From contig NC_015726.1 of assembly GCF_000219215.1 (NCBI RefSeq), forward strand, positions 1,922,001 to 1,986,000: a DNA stretch of 64,000 nt, read 5' to 3'. Shown here piece by piece: positions 57,523 through 64,000 of this stretch. Origin of the DNA: Cupriavidus necator N-1 (GTDB lineage: Bacteria; Pseudomonadota; Gammaproteobacteria; Burkholderiales; Burkholderiaceae). A program made the position numbers and the translations under genes. Positions within the stretch are counted from its first letter, which is position 1. The number at the start of each line of letters is the position of its first letter. Under the pieces are notes generated by a model that was given only the letters and a program-made list of their open reading frames with translations, was not told the origin of the DNA and made no database searches.

Positions 57523-59295
57523 CTATAAGTTCACCGGATCGGTAGCCAGCAGGTGATTGGAGAATGCTGCCTTGGTCTCGCACCGCCACGTCGCCCACAG
57601 CTTGCAGCCGTTCGGGTTGTCCGTGCCCCGGTCCAGCTCAATGGCAAGCCAGTTCCTGGCCGGCATCACGTACCGGTTGGATCCGGGAAAGAGCATCATT
57701 TCCGCAGACAGGTTGACATCCAGCGCCTGCTTCGACTGGGCAACGTTGTTCAGCACATGGAAGAACAGACGCTCCATGACCCCGACCAGCGAGGGATGCA
57801 CCACGGCAGTACTGGTCAGCTGCTGTATCTGCGCCCAGTTGTCCTTCGGCCCCACGTCTTTCCTGTAGGCGACACCCCAGGCCGCGACATGGACATCACC
57901 AGAGATGATCGTCACGCGCAGCTGCTTCTGGCTGGCTGTCTTGAGCAACGTCTCTACCAGGCGCTTCCTCTCGCCCTCGTGATCGTCGTGGGTCCAGTGG
58001 TCCTTCAGGTCATCGGCACTGCTGTCGAGCACATGATCCTGGCCAAAGTTGTCCAGGAAGGCTTCGGCCAGCGACAGCTTGGGATGGACCACCGGCACGG
58101 AGGACAGCAGCAGCAGATGCTGGCAATTGATGCCGCCAGGGTTGACGGCGTGGCCCGATTCGACACCCGACAGCCACCGCTGCAGTGCGCCCCAGGTACC
58201 GGGTCCAAGCACCTGCTCCTGGGATCGTTCGGTCCTCAGGTCAGCAACGATCAGACTGACTGGGCCAGCCGAATGCGTGAACGTGAACCCCGGCTGCTCG
58301 TCCAGCAACGGCAGCGCAAGCTTGTCACCGGACAGCACCTGAGACCACTTGACCGGTTCGAACAATGGATCGTCAGACCGGACCCTGACGTCAGTGCGCG
58401 GCACCAGGTCGGGAAGCTGTTCGACAGCATGCTGCATCTGGAAGACCCAGAACGCCCGGCGCGCATGGAAGAACAGCCGCTGGAACAATGGACTGCGCTG
58501 CATCTCGGGGCTATAGGAACCCCAGCCGTCGAAGATGTCATGGTCATCCCACATCATCACCGTGGGGATCCGTGCCATGGCCTGGGCAGCGTCGAGCGGC
58601 TTCTCTGCACTACCCCACCCTGACCTGGCATGAGGCAGCCAGCGCTCGCTGTAGAGCTTGAAATAGTAGTCCTCGATTTCTTTCTCGAGGTCAGCGTCCA
58701 CCGGGTACTGCAGCTGCTCCTCCCGCGTCAACCCGATCCAGCGCTTCAGCAGCTTGATGTCTTCCCAGATCGAATCGAAGTAGATCTGGTCGCCGCCCAT
58801 CAGCATCAGATGGAAGCGCTGATTGCCCTGGTCATGGGTACGCGCCTCGTGCCAGAGCTGCTCCTTGTCCAGCTCATAGCCTGGCGGACGGATTTCCTTG
58901 TCGTGGTTGCACAGCAAGTCCGCCCATACCGCGTTCTCGGCCTTGACCAGCTTGCGCATGCCGCCCGGGTCGGAGAATCCGTTGCACGAAACATAGGCCA
59001 TGCGCGGCGCGTAGCCCTTGCCGGGCACGGTAAAGTGCCACGCCTCCCCGACACCTTCGATGCTGTACGGTACCCGCCGTTCGTTCTTGCGCAGCTTGCA
59101 GGACAGGTCGTAGCGCAGATAGGTGCGGCCCGCATGCTGCAGCAGGGTCACCGGCTTGCCGGCCTTGCGGCCTTCCACGGTGACCTGAGGAACCCTGGCT
59201 TGATCTTCTATGCCAACGAGCGCCGTCACCTTCCATGAGCCATCCGTTCCGAGGCCACGAAACGACAGCACGGGTCCGAGCAGTAGCTTGCTCAT
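57523..59295 (-). CDS. PhoD-like metallophosphatase family protein
   Basis: A 590-residue protein with PhoD-type metal-binding blocks: LMLMGGDQIYFDSIW, VMMWDDHDIFDGWGSY and IISGDVHVAAWG. No signal peptide is visible at the chosen start 59295 (MSKLLLGPV), so it may be cytoplasmic, unlike secreted PhoD. Upstream codons do not supply one. The C-terminal 90 residues (SAEMMLFPGSNRYV) are less conserved. It faces away from other genes; the substrate is unknown. Confidence 0.78.
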   Translation of the reverse strand: MSKLLLGPVLSFRGLGTDGSWKVTALVGIEDQARVPQVTVEGRKAGKPVTLLQHAGRTYLRYDLSCKLRKNERRVPYSIEGVGEAWHFTVPGKGYAPRMAYVSCNGFSDPGGMRKLVKAENAVWADLLCNHDKEIRPPGYELDKEQLWHEARTHDQGNQRFHLMLMGGDQIYFDSIWEDIKLLKRWIGLTREEQLQYPVDADLEKEIEDYYFKLYSERWLPHARSGWGSAEKPLDAAQAMARIPTVMMWDDHDIFDGWGSYSPEMQRSPLFQRLFFHARRAFWVFQMQHAVEQLPDLVPRTDVRVRSDDPLFEPVKWSQVLSGDKLALPLLDEQPGFTFTHSAGPVSLIVADLRTERSQEQVLGPGTWGALQRWLSGVESGHAVNPGGINCQHLLLLSSVPVVHPKLSLAEAFLDNFGQDHVLDSSADDLKDHWTHDDHEGERKRLVETLLKTASQKQLRVTIISGDVHVAAWGVAYRKDVGPKDNWAQIQQLTSTAVVHPSLVGVMERLFFHVLNNVAQSKQALDVNLSAEMMLFPGSNRYVMPARNWLAIELDRGTDNPNGCKLWATWRCETKAAFSNHLLATDPVNL

Positions 59296-59474
59296 TTGTG
59301 ATGGTCTCCCTTTGGTCACCTTTTGTTGTTCGCCCGCGGGCTGCGCTGGCGCGATCGCCGCGAAAGGCCTGGCGCCGGCAATGGGACGCCTGGCCATCCA
59401 TGCCGGGGACATAAGGTGAACGAAGAGAGAATGCGCGTCAAGCGCCACCTGCTGGCTCGCCAGGGGCCTGTGCT

Positions 59475-60416
59475 TCAGGCACCCCGCCCTGTGAGCCGCG
59501 CCAGCGTCTGTTCCAGCTCGCGACGATCCGCCTGCCGCTTGGCTGGCGAGCGCTGGGCCAGGTTATGCAACTTGCGCCGTATGCCCGGCAACTCAACTGC
59601 GTGAGGAAGCCCGATGAGCCCGAAATCCGGCTTTTCATCCTCCACGGATCCAAGAAACGCACGGGATGGCTCATCCAGCCACTCCGCCACTCGCGCCAGC
59701 AGGCGCTCGCGGCTTTCCAGCAGCGCTTCCGCACTGACAGGCTCGGCAGTCATCCCTTTGAAATGCGCGTCGAACGTTGCCGCGAAATCCGCCGGCGCGC
59801 GAGGGGCCAGCATCTCCCAGGCAGGTTTGGGGCTGCAGGTCAGGTACACCAGGAAAGTCCGCCAAAGCCTCTCATCCGCGCGTTCGTCCTCCAGCAGCAG
59901 ACTGACATCAAACAGATCGCGCGGATGCTGCCTCGACAACGCTGCGGCCAGCTTGCCGGCATAAAGATCGGCGAAATCAAGCACCTGCACGGAGGCGAAG
60001 CCAAAAGCCTCCTCCACCTTCGGCCTGACCACCATGCTGCGCACCGGATGCACTGTGCCGCGCATGACCGGTGTTGTCTCGACCTGCACGCGCGCGCGGC
60101 CACGGCTGGCCACCAATCGCGTCACCGACCGCGTACCCTCGCCCGCCGACGACTGCACCTGCAGTTGTAGCGGGCGGGCGCGCAGTGCATCGGCCAGTTG
60201 CTCCAATGCCGCAGCAATCGAGGCCGCATCCTCGGCGAAGTCATGCACGGGCAACCAGGCCAGGTCGATGTCCACCGACAACCGCGGAAGGTCATGCTCG
60301 AACAGGTTGATCGCCGTGCCCCCTTTAAGTGCGAAGCGCGGCTCTTTCGCCAGGACCGGCAGGATCTCGACCAGCAATTGCACCCGGTCGGTATAGCGCT
60401 TATCCCAGATGCTCAT
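59475..60416 (-). CDS. AbiEii-type nucleotidyltransferase toxin
   Basis: A 313-residue nucleotidyltransferase. The active-site motif reads LKGGTAINLFEHDLPRLSVD with D49 and D51 (the G-[GS]...D-x-D pattern). FADLYAGKLAAALSRQHPRD is a further AbiEii block. As the toxin of a type IV toxin-antitoxin or abortive-infection system it would transfer nucleotides to a cellular RNA. Its start lies 17 bases inside the upstream antitoxin gene, so translation is coupled. Confidence 0.85.
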   Translation of the reverse strand: MSIWDKRYTDRVQLLVEILPVLAKEPRFALKGGTAINLFEHDLPRLSVDIDLAWLPVHDFAEDAASIAAALEQLADALRARPLQLQVQSSAGEGTRSVTRLVASRGRARVQVETTPVMRGTVHPVRSMVVRPKVEEAFGFASVQVLDFADLYAGKLAAALSRQHPRDLFDVSLLLEDERADERLWRTFLVYLTCSPKPAWEMLAPRAPADFAATFDAHFKGMTAEPVSAEALLESRERLLARVAEWLDEPSRAFLGSVEDEKPDFGLIGLPHAVELPGIRRKLHNLAQRSPAKRQADRRELEQTLARLTGRGA

Positions 60417-61221
60417 CCAGGTCTCCAGGCAAAGTAATCTGGTAGGTCGGATGCAGGCGTCCACCGGGCACCAGCGCGCGCTTGCCCCGGCCCAGATCGA
60501 CGCCATCGAGTGGCACATGCGCTAGCCATGCATGCCGGTGGCGTTCGGCCAGCGCCAGGAACAGGCGCTTGGCCTTGATGCTGCGGCAATGGCGCAGCAT
60601 CATGCCGACCCGTTGCGGCCGCAGCGTCGTCATCGCCTGCATCAGCGCATCGACCTCATAGACCAGGGCCGCATTTGCCACGCCATCGCACAGTTCCAGC
60701 ATGGCCCGCTCCGGCGTGGAACAGGCCAGGGCATCGGTGCCTGGGCTGACCTCGTGCCATGTCAATCCCTGATCGAGCAACGCCTTTTCCGGCAGCTCGG
60801 GCATGAAGTGCAACGCAGTCAGTTCGAAAGGCCCCTTGCCGTGAAACTCGAAGTGTTCGTTCAATGGCAGCTTGCCCACCCAGCCTGGCAGCCGTTGTGG
60901 CCCGTAAAGCGTGATCGTGCCCGCTTCGCCCAGGCGCAGGTAGTGCTCATGCCCCTGCATGGCCAGCGCAAAGCGCCCACCGACGTGCACAGCCAATGCC
61001 TCGTTGGCCTGAAGGGAATGGACCACGCCTTGCCACTGCAGGCGCCCGCCCTGCCTCATGTAGACACCACGCGCTGGCGAAACCAGCCAGCCACTGGCCA
61101 CATAGCGTGCGACAAGGCTGTTGGAATACCCATGCGCGCGCAGCCATCGGCTGGATACCAAGGTGGTATCACCAAGCCTTACCAGAAGCTGGTTTAGTTT
61201 TCCGTGATTTTGATCACTCAT
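60400..61221 (-). CDS. AbiEi-type antitoxin
   Basis: A 273-residue protein with an N-terminal winged helix (VSSRWLRAHGYSNSLVARYV then GWLVSPARGVYM) and a C-terminal domain of the AbiEi family. It would repress the operon and neutralise AbiEii without direct contact, as known for type IV systems. Start 61221 (MSDQNHG) is an ATG; an earlier TTG adds three codons. Inverted repeats lie just upstream. Confidence 0.83.
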   Translation of the reverse strand: MSDQNHGKLNQLLVRLGDTTLVSSRWLRAHGYSNSLVARYVASGWLVSPARGVYMRQGGRLQWQGVVHSLQANEALAVHVGGRFALAMQGHEHYLRLGEAGTITLYGPQRLPGWVGKLPLNEHFEFHGKGPFELTALHFMPELPEKALLDQGLTWHEVSPGTDALACSTPERAMLELCDGVANAALVYEVDALMQAMTTLRPQRVGMMLRHCRSIKAKRLFLALAERHRHAWLAHVPLDGVDLGRGKRALVPGGRLHPTYQITLPGDLDEHLG

Positions 61222-61244
61222 GGTGTTCAAAATACACGCTTAGC

Positions 61245-61300
61245 AAACCCTTGCCAACGAAAGGTTTATCCCGATACCGATTTGAGCACTATAAGTGATC
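61245..61300. promoter_or_regulatory. Inverted repeats upstream of the abiE genes
   Basis: AAACC (61245-61249) and GGTTT (61263-61267) are inverted copies within a short AT-rich stretch. AGTGATC at 61294-61300 is the inverse of GATCACT at 61212-61218, which lies in the first codons of the antitoxin gene. AbiEi proteins are known to bind inverted repeats in their promoters. Confidence 0.4.
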
Positions 61301-61338
61301 TTTTTTCAACAATTATAAACCAGCGTCGTTGTGCAATG

Positions 61339-61479
61339 TCAGCCACCATGGCCAAAATCAAGCAGCACCTTGCAGCATTCGCCCGGATTGCCCTCGGCCA
61401 GTGCAAACGCGCCGGCAACATCGCGAAAATCGACGTGGTGCGTGACAATTTGCCCGGGATTGACCAGGCCTTTCGCGAT
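61339..61479 (-). pseudogene. Zinc-type alcohol dehydrogenase (MDR) C-terminal remnant
   Basis: Forty-six codons read leftward: IAKGLVNPGQIVTHHVDFRD, then VAGAFALAEGNPGECCKVLL and DFGHGG with stop TGA. This is the final helix and strand of a medium-chain dehydrogenase. A TAG stands directly before it, and the DctP remnant of the other strand begins there. The piece is too short to function. Confidence 0.65.
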
Positions 61480-61483
61480 CTAG

Positions 61484-62131
61484 TCAATCACCGTCGGGAA
61501 CATCGCGCAGTTCAGCCGCGAGGCCGGCAGTCTCGCGCTCGCATTGCCGGTGCGCCATGGCTTTGCCCAGGCTGCCAGCATCCGGCTCAAATACGGCACG
61601 GCATTTCTGGCGGACCACCCTGGCACGTTGCGCATCAAGGAAGCCGCGGAAGCCATCCGCAAGGACACCGGCGGCAAGGTGGATCTCCAGGTATATACCG
61701 CCAGCCAGTTGGGCACCGAGCCCGACATGATCTCGCAGACCCGCGCCGGGGCCATGGATTTCATGTCCACCGCCGGTACCAACCTGCAGACACTGGTGCC
61801 GACCGCCGGCATCAACGGCGTTGCCTTTGCCTTCAAGGACTACGACACAGTCTGGGCGGCCATGGATGGTGACGTCGGCGCGCACGTGCGGGCAGCGCTG
61901 GGCAAGGTCAACCTGCACGTGTTCGACAAGTGCCTGGACAACGGCTACCGCAATATCACCTCGGCCAGCCGGCCGGTTCAGACACCTGCGGACCTGAAGG
62001 GCTTCAAGATCCGCGTGCCCGGCATCCCGCTCTGGATCTCGATGTTCAAGGCGCTTGGCGCCTCGCCGACCGCCATTGCGTTCGGCGAGCTCTACTCCGC
62101 GCTGCAGGCGTCTATCGCCACCCACTTCTAG
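61484..62131 (+). pseudogene. TRAP transporter DctP-type receptor, truncated
   Basis: The frame gives a degraded signal peptide (REAGSLALALPVRHGFAQAA), then IRLKYGTAFLADHPG, YTASQLGTEPDMISQTRAGA and LKGFKIRVPGIPLWISMF. It ends after AFGELYSALQ with SIATHF and a stop, where intact receptors continue GVVDGQ and about 100 more residues. No start codon is evident: a TAG at 61481-61483 abuts the remnant on the other strand. Both ends are therefore lost. Confidence 0.78.
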
Positions 62132-62268
62132 GGATTGGCTGTGAGGCCTTACCGTCACTCTTACCGCCAACTGCACTGAGGATTTGCTGGCGCGGGAGGT
62201 GGCGCGATTTGCGGGGCGACGACTCCTGGACGCATGACGGAGGCGCTTGCCCACCGAACGCGCCGGTG
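62132..62268. other. Gap after the DctP remnant
   Basis: This stretch of 137 bases between the truncated receptor and the mutase gene shows no gene or terminator that I can support. It may hold further decayed sequence. Confidence 0.4.

Positions 62269-64000
<1,732 letters not shown>

Overview
The window is high-GC DNA with the gene content and codon use of a beta-proteobacterium of the order Burkholderiales. The best guess is Cupriavidus or a close relative. The guess rests on a methylcitrate operon with acnD and prpF beside prpD, several Bug (TctC-like) solute receptors, and small conserved proteins that I associate with this group. No rRNA, tRNA or CRISPR array was seen.

Layout. 1-5036: the 5' part of an Mrp antiporter gene (off the left edge), a CSS-EAL c-di-GMP phosphodiesterase and an amidase. 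5042-8205: a frameshifted Bug receptor gene facing a PQQ/haem alcohol dehydrogenase. 8505-15706: acyl-CoA metabolism (crotonase; IclR regulator divergent from thiolase, SDR, hydratase and Bug receptor), then an MFS carrier. 15966-22829: purT, a YbdG-type channel, sugE/LysR, an HD-GYP protein, a small monooxygenase-like protein and a cysteine-synthase-like enzyme. 22843-32709: prpR divergent from prpB-prpC-acnD-prpF-prpD, with a clear sigma-54 promoter and GC-rich hairpins in three intercistronic gaps. 32937-42440: periplasmic asparaginase, a decayed CDF/AraC hybrid, thioesterase, DUF1289, GATase-MOSC pair, penicillin-acylase-like protein and aldehyde dehydrogenase. 42487-47187: leftward queE, queD, tadA, ldcA, then ybiT. 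47474-50175: an MFS gene between two gene remnants, then two small ORFs. 50324-52432: lipoprotein, ECF sigma, anti-sigma and a Gly/His-rich exported protein. 52644-59295: DUF1993, LysR, a receptor remnant, DUF2239, an ABC-F ATPase and a PhoD-like phosphatase. 59475-64000: an AbiEi/AbiEii toxin-antitoxin pair, two abutting remnants, and a methylmalonyl-CoA mutase gene running off the right edge.

The most interesting observation is at 50324-52562. A 52-codon lipoprotein gene (52274-52432) lies just ahead of an ECF sigma gene that is coupled by an ATGA overlap to its anti-sigma gene. An identical bipartite element, GTGGAATAAA-N15-GTTTACT, stands in the same orientation before the lipoprotein gene and again before the Gly/His-rich gene. 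This looks like a self-contained, autoregulated envelope-response module. Other points of note are the intercistronic hairpins of the prp operon (one a convincing terminator inside it), several gene scars that mark past deletions, and operator-like palindromes near regulated genes.
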